Numbered from the stretch's first letter, positions 1 through 6,557 are shown. The stretch is DNA of 7,394 nt from Pseudomonadota bacterium (GCA_023416195.1 JAEZID010000287.1:1-7394), one strand, 5' to 3'. Numbers and translations are program-made. The notes: generated from the sequence alone by a model not told the origin.

Positions 1-1356
1 CGGGTGAACGTGCCATCCGTCCGCATGGTGGCGGCGGGGGAGGAGGAGGGCGCGGAGGAGAATTTCCATCGCTGGTGCCTGGAGCGCGGCGTGCTGGAGG
101 CCGATCCGGCGGGCTGGTCGGAGGGCCTTCACTACCCCGCGCGGTCGGAATTCGGGCGCTACCTCGACGAACGGCTGCGGTCGCTGTTCGCAGCGGCCGG
201 ACCGGTGCGGGTGACCCACCGCCACGACCGGGCGATCGCCGCCCATCGCCGTGGGACGGCCGATGGAGCGGGCTTTGTGGTGGAACTGGCCGGCGGCACG
301 GCGACGGAGGCCGATGCGCTCGTCCTGTGCACCGGAAACCCGCCCCCCGAACTGCCAGGCGTGCTGGCGGCGCTGGGCGGGCACCCGCGGGTCGTCGCCG
401 ATCCCTGGGCGCCGGGCGCCCTGGACGGCGTCGCGCGGGACGACCGGGTGCTCATCGTCGGCACCGGCCTGACCATGGGGGACGTGGTGTCGACGCTGCT
501 CGGCCGCGGCCATCGTGGGTCGTTGACCGCCCTGTCGCGCCACGGGCTGGTGCCGCGCCCGCGCCCGGCCCAGGCCACGTCCTGGACCGACTTCACCGCC
601 GATCCGTCCACCCGCGTCTGCGACCTGCTGCGCCGCGTGCGCGCCGCGGTCGCCGCCGCCCGGCGGGCGGGCCGGCCCTGGACCGACGTGCTGGAAAGCG
701 TGCGTCTTCAGAATGGAGCGCTGTGGTCCGCCTTGCCGCTCGACGAGCGGCGGCGGTTCCAGCGCCATCTTCGGGTCTGGTGGGATGTCCACCGCTTCCA
801 GGCGGCCCCGCAGGTCGCCTGTCTGGTGGAGGAAGCGCAGACGGACGGACGCCTCGCCGTGCTGGCTGGCCGGCTGGTCGCGGCAAGCGCCGAGGAGAAC
901 GGGTTGGGCGACGGGTTGTGGGTCGTCCACCGGCCGCGTGGCGGGGATGGTCTGGTCGGGCGGGGCTACGATGCCCTGGTGAATTGCACCGGTGCCGGGC
1001 ACGGCGCCTCCTTCCGCCGCAACGCGCTGCTGGCCGGCTTGGCCGCCCAGGGACTGATCCGGCCAGACCGGCTCGGTCTGGGTGTCGAGGTCGATGAACA
1101 CGGCCGGGCGCTCGACGCCGTCGGGCGGCCGGTTCCCGGCCTGTTCGTCGTCGGGCCGCCGACCCGCGGCAGCCTGGGCGAGGTGGTCGGCGCGTCGGAA
1201 ATTGTTCCTCGTGCGCTGGCCGTCGCCGAGACACTGATCCACGAGCTACGGCGGGTCGGGAATTCCGCCGTGCTCAACGGCGATGGTCGACCCGCCGCGA
1301 CAGCCATTCGCCGCCGAACTGCACCGACGTCACCAGCGCTATCAGGATCACGATGA
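1..1356 (+). CDS. FAD/NAD(P)-binding protein, COG4529/YdhS-like, 5'-truncated by window edge
   Basis: Probable flavin-dependent oxidoreductase-like protein of the COG4529 type; the substrate is unknown for this family. The reading frame is open through base 1. The first residues (NVPSVRM) match the internal stretch just after the first FAD-binding fold in relatives, so the GTG at 4 is unlikely to be the true start and the N-terminal glycine-rich motif lies outside the window. Visible landmarks are a second dinucleotide-binding motif, VLIVGTGLTMGD, at bases 448-483, followed by SRHGLVPRPR, which is characteristic of the family. Near the C-terminus come VNCTGAG and GLFVVGPPTRGSLGEV. Similarity seems to stop near base 1245. 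The last 27 codons (from about 1274) run antisense to the end of metI and look like a non-homologous tail, perhaps from loss of an earlier stop. The gene converges on metI with an 83-base overlap, so it is not part of that operon. Family assignment is by recognition of motifs only. Confidence 0.8.
   Translation, partial: RVNVPSVRMVAAGEEEGAEENFHRWCLERGVLEADPAGWSEGLHYPARSEFGRYLDERLRSLFAAAGPVRVTHRHDRAIAAHRRGTADGAGFVVELAGGTATEADALVLCTGNPPPELPGVLAALGGHPRVVADPWAPGALDGVARDDRVLIVGTGLTMGDVVSTLLGRGHRGSLTALSRHGLVPRPRPAQATSWTDFTADPSTRVCDLLRRVRAAVAAARRAGRPWTDVLESVRLQNGALWSALPLDERRRFQRHLRVWWDVHRFQAAPQVACLVEEAQTDGRLAVLAGRLVAASAEENGLGDGLWVVHRPRGGDGLVGRGYDALVNCTGAGHGASFRRNALLAGLAAQGLIRPDRLGLGVEVDEHGRALDAVGRPVPGLFVVGPPTRGSLGEVVGASEIVPRALAVAETLIHELRRVGNSAVLNGDGRPAATAIRRRTAPTSPALSGSR
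1243..1275. terminator. Strong hairpin at the convergent gene ends (candidate terminator)
   Basis: GAGC-t-ACGGCGG at 1243-1254 is complementary to CCGCCGT-GCTC at 1265-1275. This gives an 11-bp stem with one bulged base (T1247) and a 10-base loop. It overlaps the metI stop codon (1274-1276) and sits where the FAD-protein family similarity ends. No T-run follows on either strand, so intrinsic termination is unproven. The position and stability suggest a bidirectional end structure, which is an inference. Confidence 0.45.
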
Positions 1357-1930
1357 TCTCGAACAGCACCTGGGTCTCGTAGCGTTCGTAACCGTAACGG
1401 ATGGCGAGGTCGCCCAAGCCCCCGGCCCCGACCGCGCCGGCCATCGCCGAGGCGTTGATCATGGCGATCACGCAGACCGTCATGCCGCCGATCAGACCGG
1501 GCAGCGCCTCGGGCAGTATCACGTGGCGGACGATGTGCCAGCGGCGGAAGCCCATGGCGTGGGCCGCCTCGATCAGCCCGTTGTCGACCTCGTTCAGGCT
1601 GACCTGGGCCACGCGGGTGTAGAAGGCGACCAGGTGGATGCTGAGCGGCACGATCGCCGCCCAGATGCCGAGCGTCGTGCCGACGAGCAGCCGGGTGAAG
1701 GGCAGCAACGCTACCAGCAGGATGATGAAGGGGACCGCCCGGAAGACGTTGACCACCACCGACAGGCCCTTGTTGAGGCGCGGCTGCGGATAGAGGCCGC
1801 CGGGGGCGGTGGCGACCAGCAGAAGGGCCAGGGTAAGGCCGCTTGCGATGGCGATGGTGACGGACACGCCGACCATCGTCAGGGTCTCGCCGAAAGCGCG
1901 CAGATAGCGGTCAAACATCGTCGGCGACAT
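1274..1930 (-). CDS. metI: MetI-type methionine ABC transporter permease
   Basis: Inner-membrane permease of the methionine-uptake (MUT) ABC family; two copies would form the channel driven by MetN. The protein has 218 residues, the usual MetI length. By eye there are five hydrophobic segments, at about 18-40, 57-79, 82-105, 143-165 and 188-208. The cytoplasmic EAA coupling loop lies at about 121-149 (EAAHAMGFRRWHIVRHVILP). The ATG at 1930 is chosen because a GGAAGG Shine-Dalgarno sequence lies nine bases upstream (1940-1945). The next in-frame ATG, four codons later, has no better site. The start overlaps the end of metN by 20 bases, consistent with translational coupling. It is the last gene of the minus-strand operon and its 3' end overlaps the convergent FAD-protein gene. 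The imported compound is probably methionine or a relative, but MetQ, not MetI, sets specificity. Confidence 0.92.
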   Translation of the reverse strand: MSPTMFDRYLRAFGETLTMVGVSVTIAIASGLTLALLLVATAPGGLYPQPRLNKGLSVVVNVFRAVPFIILLVALLPFTRLLVGTTLGIWAAIVPLSIHLVAFYTRVAQVSLNEVDNGLIEAAHAMGFRRWHIVRHVILPEALPGLIGGMTVCVIAMINASAMAGAVGAGGLGDLAIRYGYERYETQVLFEIIVILIALVTSVQFGGEWLSRRVDHRR

Positions 1931-3017
1931 AGCCGAGAACCTTCCAGGAATCGGGGGAGAAGCGGGAACCGGCGGCCGAGCGCATCGTCGCCACCGGGAC
2001 GGCGATCAGAAGATCGCCCTGGGCATGGCCCTGGATGCGGTCGATGCCGCCGTGCAGCAGCTTGGCGTCGGGGGCGAGCGCCAGCAGACTGGCCAGCGCG
2101 ATGCCTTCCGGGTGGCTTTCGCCGGTGAAGCGCAGCGACAGCACCGCCTGCCCGCCGCCATGCTTCGGCGGGTCCGGCTGCAGCCGGCGGGCGATGTCGT
2201 CGGGCAGCCCGTGCCGCAGCGGGCGCAGCAGGGCGCGGGTGGCGTCGCCCTGCGGCGTGCCGAACACCGACCAGACCGGCCCATGCTCGACCCTGTGACC
2301 GCGGTCCAGCACCAGCACCTCGTCGCAGATCGCCCGGATCACCGCCATGTCGTGGGTGATCAGCACGATGGTCAGCCCCAGCTTGGCGTTGATGTCGCGC
2401 AGCAGGGCGAGGATGGCGTGGGTGGTCTCGGGATCGAGGGCCGAGGTCGCCTCGTCGCACAGCAGGATTTCCGGCCGGTGGACCAGCGCGCGGGCGATGC
2501 CGACACGCTGCTTCTGCCCGCCCGACAGCTTGGACGGATAGACGTCGGCCTTGTCGGCCAGCCCGACCAGATCCAACAGCTCGTCCACCCGCCCGCGGAC
2601 CTCGGCCGGACCGATGCCGGCAACTTTCAGCGGCAGCCCGACATTCTCCCGCACCGTCTTGGCCGACAGCAGGTTGAAATGCTGGAAGATCATGCCGATG
2701 CGGCGGCGCAGGCGGACGAGATCCTCCTCGTCCAGCCCGCCGACGTCGACGCCGTCGACCAGCACCCGGCCGCCGCTCGGCCGTTCCAACATGTTGATCG
2801 CCCGCAGCAGGGTCGACTTCCCGGCGCCGGAGCGGCCGATGATGCCGAAGACTCCGCCGCGCGGGATGGCGAAGGACACCGCGTGCAGCGCCTCCACCCC
2901 GCCGGCATAGGTCTTGCGCACGCCGTCGAACAGGATGTGGGGCGAGGACGGGTCGCTTGCGGCGGTCGGGACCGGATCGGCGGCTACCCTGCGCGCGGCG
3001 GGGCGTTTCCACAGCAT
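1911..3017 (-). CDS. metN: MetN-type methionine ABC transporter ATP-binding protein with NIL domain
   Basis: Cytoplasmic ATPase that powers uptake through MetI. The 368 residues carry every ABC motif: Walker A GRSGAGKST at 61-69, Q-loop Gln112, signature LSGGQ at 164-168, Walker B ILLCDEATS at 184-192 with catalytic Glu189, and switch His222. Residues from about 290 form a NIL-type regulatory domain (AVLSLRFTGE, then HGGIDRIQG). In E. coli MetN this domain binds methionine and inhibits transport when the cell is replete. Presence of the domain suggests the same feedback here. About 27 Pro/Ala/Arg-rich residues precede the ABC domain, longer than in E. coli; no internal ATG offers a shorter start. 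AGGAAAGG at 3029-3036 precedes the ATG. It follows metQ by 52 bases and overlaps metI by 20. Confidence 0.94.
   Translation of the reverse strand: MLWKRPAARRVAADPVPTAASDPSSPHILFDGVRKTYAGGVEALHAVSFAIPRGGVFGIIGRSGAGKSTLLRAINMLERPSGGRVLVDGVDVGGLDEEDLVRLRRRIGMIFQHFNLLSAKTVRENVGLPLKVAGIGPAEVRGRVDELLDLVGLADKADVYPSKLSGGQKQRVGIARALVHRPEILLCDEATSALDPETTHAILALLRDINAKLGLTIVLITHDMAVIRAICDEVLVLDRGHRVEHGPVWSVFGTPQGDATRALLRPLRHGLPDDIARRLQPDPPKHGGGQAVLSLRFTGESHPEGIALASLLALAPDAKLLHGGIDRIQGHAQGDLLIAVPVATMRSAAGSRFSPDSWKVLGYVADDV
1940..1945 (-). promoter_or_regulatory. Shine-Dalgarno of metI inside metN
   Basis: GGAAGG on the minus strand, nine bases before the metI ATG and inside the last codons of metN. It supports the start at 1930 over the ATG four codons downstream and lets metI be translated while metN ribosomes terminate. 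Confidence 0.7.
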
Positions 3018-3069
3018 CGCTGTTGTTACCTTTCCTGTCGGAGGGAGCGGGTCATGCGGCGACGGCCCC

Positions 3070-3909
3070 TCAAAAAGCGGGGATCAGGATGCCGGCCAGC
3101 TCTTTCTCGATGTGGGCGCGGACCTCGGGGGATTGGAAGGACTCGACCAGCGGCTTGACCCAGGGCGCATCCTTGTCCTGCTCGCGCACCACGATGACGT
3201 TGACGTTGGGGTTGTTCTCGCGCTTCTCCTGGGCGATGCCGTCGCGCGCGGCGTTCAACCCGACCTGCGAGCCGAAGCTGGAGATGATCGCCGCGGCGTC
3301 CAGGTCCTGGTAGGAGCGCGCCAGCACCACCGATTTTACTTCGACGATCTCCAGCTTGCGCGGGTTCTCGGCGATGTCGGCCAGGGTGGCGGTCTGGTTG
3401 AAGGCGTCGAAGCCGTCGCGCAGGCGCAGCAGCCCTTCGTCGCGCAGCACGATCAGGGCGCGGCTTTCGTTGCTGGGATCGTCGGGGACGCCGACCTTCG
3501 CACCGTTGGGCAGATCCTTCAGCGACTTGTACGTCTTGGAATAGAAGGCGATGGGCGACAGGTAGGTGTTGCCGACGACGGCCAGCTTGTAGCCCCGCTG
3601 GGCGATCTGGTCGCGCAGGAAGGGGATGTGCTGGAAGGCGTTGGCCTGCAGGTCGCCGGTGTTCAGCGCCTCATTAGGGCTGAGGGTGCCGGCCATCACC
3701 ACCGGCTCGATCTCCAGCCCGCGCGTCTTGGCGACCTTGGTGACGATCTCCCAGATCGGCTCGCTGATGCCGCCGCGGATGCCGACCTTCAGATGGACGG
3801 GATCCGCCGCCGAGGCCGTGCCGGCGGAGAGAACGGCGCCCAGGACGAGGCCCAGGACGGCACCGGTGGACAGGGCGCGCGCGACGCGCCCGAAAGAACG
3901 ACCCATCAT
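3070..3909 (-). CDS. metQ: MetQ/NlpA-family periplasmic substrate-binding protein
   Basis: Solute receptor that would deliver its ligand to MetNI. I start it at the ATG at 3909 (279 residues) because a typical signal peptide begins there: MMGRSFGRVAR, a hydrophobic core, then TASA|AD with cleavage after residue 34. GGAG lies 11 bases upstream (3921-3924). A longer start at 3969 would bury the signal peptide. The protein has no lipobox cysteine, unlike E. coli MetQ, so it is predicted to be a soluble periplasmic protein. Family hallmarks are KVGIRGG (41-47), PNEAL (78-82), NAFQHIPFL (90-98), DDPSNESRAL (143-152) and VNVIV (236-240). Two expected ligand contacts look changed: Thr75 for E. coli Tyr69, and Ile209 for Asn202. 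His94, Arg150 and Asn237 appear kept. Ligand is therefore methionine-like but uncertain. It sits 52 bases after the lyase gene in the same operon. Confidence 0.88.
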   Translation of the reverse strand: MMGRSFGRVARALSTGAVLGLVLGAVLSAGTASAADPVHLKVGIRGGISEPIWEIVTKVAKTRGLEIEPVVMAGTLSPNEALNTGDLQANAFQHIPFLRDQIAQRGYKLAVVGNTYLSPIAFYSKTYKSLKDLPNGAKVGVPDDPSNESRALIVLRDEGLLRLRDGFDAFNQTATLADIAENPRKLEIVEVKSVVLARSYQDLDAAAIISSFGSQVGLNAARDGIAQEKRENNPNVNVIVVREQDKDAPWVKPLVESFQSPEVRAHIEKELAGILIPAF

Positions 3910-3961
3910 GGTGCAGGTTGCTCCGGATTCTTGGTTGGTCGGATGGTTGTTTCGGACGCGG

Positions 3962-5218
3962 TCAGGCACCGGTTGCCTCTCGGAAAGGGGCGTTCGGGGG
4001 GCGGCGCGTCTGGGTCACGGCGTCAAGCGCCTGGAGTATGTCCTCGCGGATGTCCGGCAGGTTCTCCAGCCCGATGGACAGGCGGATCAGCCCGTCGCCG
4101 ATGCCGTGGCGGGCGCGCTCCTCGGCGCTGTAGGTGGCGTGGGTCATGCTGGCAGGATGCTGCACCAGGGTTTCCGCGTCGCCCAGGCTGACCGCGCGGG
4201 TGGCCAGGACCAGCCGGTTCATGAAGCGGATGCCGGCCTCCAGCCCACCGTCGAGTTCGCACGAGACCAGCCCGCCGAAACCGCTCATCTGGCGGCGGGC
4301 GACGGCGTGACCGGGCGAATCGGGCAGCCCGGGATAATCGACGCGGCGCACCGCGGGATGGGCGGCCAGCAGGGTGGCCACGGCGGCGGCCGACGCGCTG
4401 TGCCGCTCCACGCGCAGTTCCAGCGTCTTCAGGCCGCGCAGCAGCAAGAAGGCGGTCAGCGGCGCGATGGTGGCACCGGTCAGGTAGCGCAAGCCGTTGC
4501 CGCGGATGCGGTCGATGATCGCCTTCGGTCCCACCACCACGCCGGCGATCAGGTCGCCGTGACCGCCGAGGAACTTGGTCGCCGAATGGACCACCAGATC
4601 GGCGCCATGCTCGATCGGCCGCTGCAGGACCGGGGTGGCGAAAGTGTTGTCGACCATCACCAGGGCCCCGGCCGCATGGGCCTGCGCGCTCACCGCGGCG
4701 ATGTCGATCACACGCAGGTTCGGGTTGGCCGGCGTCTCGAAATAGACCAGTGCCGGGCGCAGGGCCAGGGCACGGGCGAGATCGTCGGGGTCGGTGAAGT
4801 CGGCGACCTCCACCCGGATGCCGAAGCGGGTCAGCCCGCGGGTGAACAGGGCGTAGCTGTTGCCGTAGAGGGTGTGGTCGATCACCACGCGATCGCCGGC
4901 CGACAGCAGCGTCCACAGCGTGGCGGAAATCGCCGCCATGCCCGACGCGACGGCCAGACCGCCCTCCGCCCCTTCCAGGTCGGCGATTCGGGCTTCCAGC
5001 ACCGCCTGGGTCGGGTTCTTGGTGCGGCCATAGATGTAGCCGTCCTTCTCGCCACGGAACAGCGCGGCACCGTCCTCCACCGTTTCGAAGGCGTAGGTCG
5101 AGGTCATGAAGACCGGCGGGGTCAGCGCGCCCTGCGCGCTCGCCGGCTCATAGCCGAGATGGATGGCGCGGGTGGACAGACCGCTCCACCGGCCGCGGTT
5201 CGACGGATGATCGCTCAT
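3962..5218 (-). CDS. PLP-dependent Cys/Met metabolism enzyme, methionine gamma-lyase-like
   Basis: Cytoplasmic fold-type I PLP enzyme of the Cys/Met family, 418 residues. The closest remembered relative is methionine gamma-lyase of Pseudomonas putida, which splits L-methionine into methanethiol, 2-oxobutyrate and ammonia. The numbering is offset by four along the whole catalytic core. Visible active-site residues are Tyr63 and Arg65 (phosphate contacts from the partner subunit), Tyr118, Asp190, Ser212, Lys215 in HSATKFLGGHGD (Schiff base), Ser344 and Arg379 (substrate carboxylate). The methionine-lyase trio Cys116/Lys240/Asp241 is instead Asn120/Arg244/Tyr245. A different substrate, or a cystathionine lyase/synthase or O-acylhomoserine sulfhydrylase activity, is therefore possible. 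The ATG at 5218 fits the family N-terminus (TRAIHLGY at 16-23). An upstream TTG at 5299 would add 27 unlike residues. The Shine-Dalgarno is poor. It is the first gene of the operon with metQNI. Confidence 0.82.
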   Translation of the reverse strand: MSDHPSNRGRWSGLSTRAIHLGYEPASAQGALTPPVFMTSTYAFETVEDGAALFRGEKDGYIYGRTKNPTQAVLEARIADLEGAEGGLAVASGMAAISATLWTLLSAGDRVVIDHTLYGNSYALFTRGLTRFGIRVEVADFTDPDDLARALALRPALVYFETPANPNLRVIDIAAVSAQAHAAGALVMVDNTFATPVLQRPIEHGADLVVHSATKFLGGHGDLIAGVVVGPKAIIDRIRGNGLRYLTGATIAPLTAFLLLRGLKTLELRVERHSASAAAVATLLAAHPAVRRVDYPGLPDSPGHAVARRQMSGFGGLVSCELDGGLEAGIRFMNRLVLATRAVSLGDAETLVQHPASMTHATYSAEERARHGIGDGLIRLSIGLENLPDIREDILQALDAVTQTRRPPNAPFREATGA

Positions 5219-5260
5219 GGATGGATATCCGAAGCCTGTGCAGTTTCGTTTGTTAAATTC

Positions 5261-5272
5261 CTGTATAAACAG
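5261..5272. promoter_or_regulatory. Imperfect palindrome CTGTATAAACAG, candidate operator
   Basis: The half-sites CTGT and ACAG pair exactly around an AT centre; five of six symmetric positions match. It coincides with the plus-strand -10 candidate (5264-5269) and falls just downstream of the minus-strand -10 candidate, so a bound repressor could silence both promoters. No regulator gene lies in the window. Operator function is an inference. Confidence 0.35.
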
Positions 5273-5313
5273 ACTTGCACGATAGGAAAATAAGAGCAAC
5301 TGTGAAATCGGGA

Positions 5314-5331
5314 TTTTTTCTTCGGAAAAGG
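5314..5331 (+). promoter_or_regulatory. UUCG hairpin over the aminotransferase ribosome-binding site (fourU-like)
   Basis: TTTTTTC (5314-5320), loop TTCG (5321-5324) and GAAAAGG (5325-5331) form a seven-bp stem: one C-G closing pair, four U-A pairs and two U-G wobbles. The cUUCGg tetraloop is an exceptionally stable class. The 3' arm contains AAGG (5328-5331), the Shine-Dalgarno nine bases before the ATG at 5341. A run of U pairing with the ribosome-binding site is the layout of fourU RNA thermometers. Function is inferred. Confidence 0.45.
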
Positions 5332-5340
5332 CGATAGAAA

Positions 5341-6507
5341 ATGGTGAATTCGGTGTTCCGCGGCACGCGTACGTCGGTGTTCGAGACGATGTCGCGGCTG
5401 GCTGCCGAGCATGGCGCGATCAATCTCGGGCAGGGCTTCCCCGAAGGGATCGAGGCGACGGAGGTGATTGAGGCGGCGGAACGGGCCTTGCGCAGCGGTC
5501 CCCACCAGTATCCGCCGACCCTGGGCCTGCCGGCCCTGCGCCAGGCGGTGGCCGAGGCGAACCGCCGCTTCTGGAACATCGACGCCGATTGGGCCACCGA
5601 GGTGCTAGTCACCTCCGGCGCGACCGAAGCGCTGGCCGACTGCTTCTTCGGTCTTCTGGAGCCGGGCGACGAGGTGCTGGTCTTCCAGCCGGCTTATGAT
5701 TGCTACGGCGTCCTGCTGCGCCGAGCCGGCGCGGTCCCTGTGCCGATCCGGCTGGAGCCGCCGCATTGGGAGCTGCCGCGCCAGCGCATCCTCGACGCCA
5801 TCACGCCGCGGACGCGGGCGATCCTGCTGAACACGCCGATGAACCCGAACGGCAAGATCTTCAGCCTGGAAGAGCTGGGTTTCCTGGCCGGGCTTCTGGA
5901 GCGGCACGGCCTGATCGCGATCTGCGACGAAGTCTACGAGCATCTGACTTTCGACGGACGCGCCCATGTTCCGCTCTACACGCTGCCCGAAGCCCAGGGC
6001 CGCTGCCTGCGCATCGGTTCGGCGGGCAAAACCTTCTCAGTCACCGGTTGGAAGGTCGGCTACGTCACCGCGCCCGCGGCTTTGCTGGATCCGGTCGCCC
6101 GCGCCCACCAGTATCTGACCTTCGCCACGCCGCCCCATCTCCAGGCCGCGGTCGCTTTCGGGCTTGGGCTGGAGGACTCCTATTTCCACGGCTTGCAGGC
6201 GACCTTGCAGCACAATCGCGACCAACTCGCCGACGGGCTGCGTGAACTCGGCTTCAGCGTGCTCGATTGTGGCGCCACCTATTTCCTGTGTGTGGAGATC
6301 GGCGGACTCGACCACGATGGCGATGATTTCGCCTTCTGCCGCCGTCTGGTTGCCGAATCCGGTGTCGCCGCCGTGCCGGTCAGCAGCTTCTACGCGGAGC
6401 GCGACATGACCTCGCTGATCCGCCTGTGCTTTGCCAAGCGGCTGCCGCTTCTGCATGACGCGCTGGAGCGGCTCGCCGATTGGCGGAACCGCGACGGAAG
6501 AACCTGA
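5341..6507 (+). CDS. Class I/II PLP aminotransferase, methionine aminotransferase (YbdL)-like
   Basis: Cytoplasmic fold-type I aminotransferase of 388 residues. It resembles E. coli YbdL, which transaminates methionine (also His, Phe) with a keto acid, and the related KAT/MtnE enzymes. Landmarks are INLGQGFPEG (27-36), HQYPPTLGLPALR (55-67), VTSGATEA (90-97), Asn168 in NTPMNPNGK (YbdL has NTPHNPS), CDEVYEHLTF (195-204) with Asp196 for the pyridine nitrogen, Lys230 in SAGKTFSVTGWKVG (PLP Schiff base), HQYLTF (256-261) and Arg361 in IRLCFAK (substrate carboxylate). Nothing essential is missing. The ATG at 5341 has AAGG nine bases upstream and matches the family N-terminus. It is divergent from the lyase-metQNI operon, suggesting a joint role in methionine-like amino acid breakdown or salvage. 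Exact substrate cannot be read from sequence; kynurenine or glutamine transaminase activity is an alternative. No clear terminator follows. Confidence 0.85.
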   Translation: MVNSVFRGTRTSVFETMSRLAAEHGAINLGQGFPEGIEATEVIEAAERALRSGPHQYPPTLGLPALRQAVAEANRRFWNIDADWATEVLVTSGATEALADCFFGLLEPGDEVLVFQPAYDCYGVLLRRAGAVPVPIRLEPPHWELPRQRILDAITPRTRAILLNTPMNPNGKIFSLEELGFLAGLLERHGLIAICDEVYEHLTFDGRAHVPLYTLPEAQGRCLRIGSAGKTFSVTGWKVGYVTAPAALLDPVARAHQYLTFATPPHLQAAVAFGLGLEDSYFHGLQATLQHNRDQLADGLRELGFSVLDCGATYFLCVEIGGLDHDGDDFAFCRRLVAESGVAAVPVSSFYAERDMTSLIRLCFAKRLPLLHDALERLADWRNRDGRT

Positions 6508-6512
6508 CGACC

Positions 6513-6557
6513 AATTAAACAAATTATATAAGTTATATAAAAATCTAAAACACTATC
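6513..6557. promoter_or_regulatory. AT-rich block upstream of groES with doubled TTATATAA
   Basis: About 45 bases are almost entirely A/T in an otherwise GC-rich sequence. The block contains TTATATAA (6524-6531), one G, then TTATATAA again (6533-6540); each copy is itself an 8-base perfect palindrome. It lies directly upstream of the candidate groES -35, where an UP element or a nucleoid-protein site would sit. The rest of the 6508-6644 gap holds the promoter candidate and short inverted repeats; there is no GC-rich terminator hairpin. Confidence 0.5.

Larger units (their letters stand above)
5219..5340. promoter_or_regulatory. Divergent promoter region, lyase-metQNI versus aminotransferase
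   Basis: A 122-base gap, distinctly more AT-rich than the genes, between two divergent starts. For the minus strand, TTCACA (5301-5306) and TATCGT (5279-5284) have 16-base spacing and make a plausible sigma-70-like promoter. For the plus strand, TATAAA (5264-5269) is a good -10 but has no convincing -35. The two candidate promoters lie close together, so a single regulator could control both directions. I see no SAM-II-like riboswitch on either leader. Promoter calls are by eye. Confidence 0.5.

Noticed and set aside
4..1356. GTG at base 4 as the true start of the FAD-binding protein
   Set aside because: The frame is open to base 1 and the first residues match an internal region of the family; the N-terminal FAD fold must lie upstream of the window.
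3907..3969. Upstream start for metQ at 3969
   Set aside because: It would place 20 non-homologous residues ahead of a textbook signal peptide and overlap the lyase stop; the ATG at 3909 has GGAG upstream.
3626..5293. Long plus-strand open frame (555 codons) opposite the lyase and metQ, and similar long frames at 1283-2128, 2025-3158 and 2914-4191
   Set aside because: They are antisense to well-recognised genes, have no family motifs, and are Gln/Arg/Gly-rich in the manner of antisense frames in GC-rich DNA.
5216..5299. TTG start at 5299 adding 27 residues to the lyase
   Set aside because: The added residues do not resemble the family and would cover the promoter region.
5219..5340. SAM riboswitch in either methionine-gene leader
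   Set aside because: Leaders are only about 50-65 bases and show no SAM-II-type pseudoknot arms or other conserved riboswitch core that I recognise.
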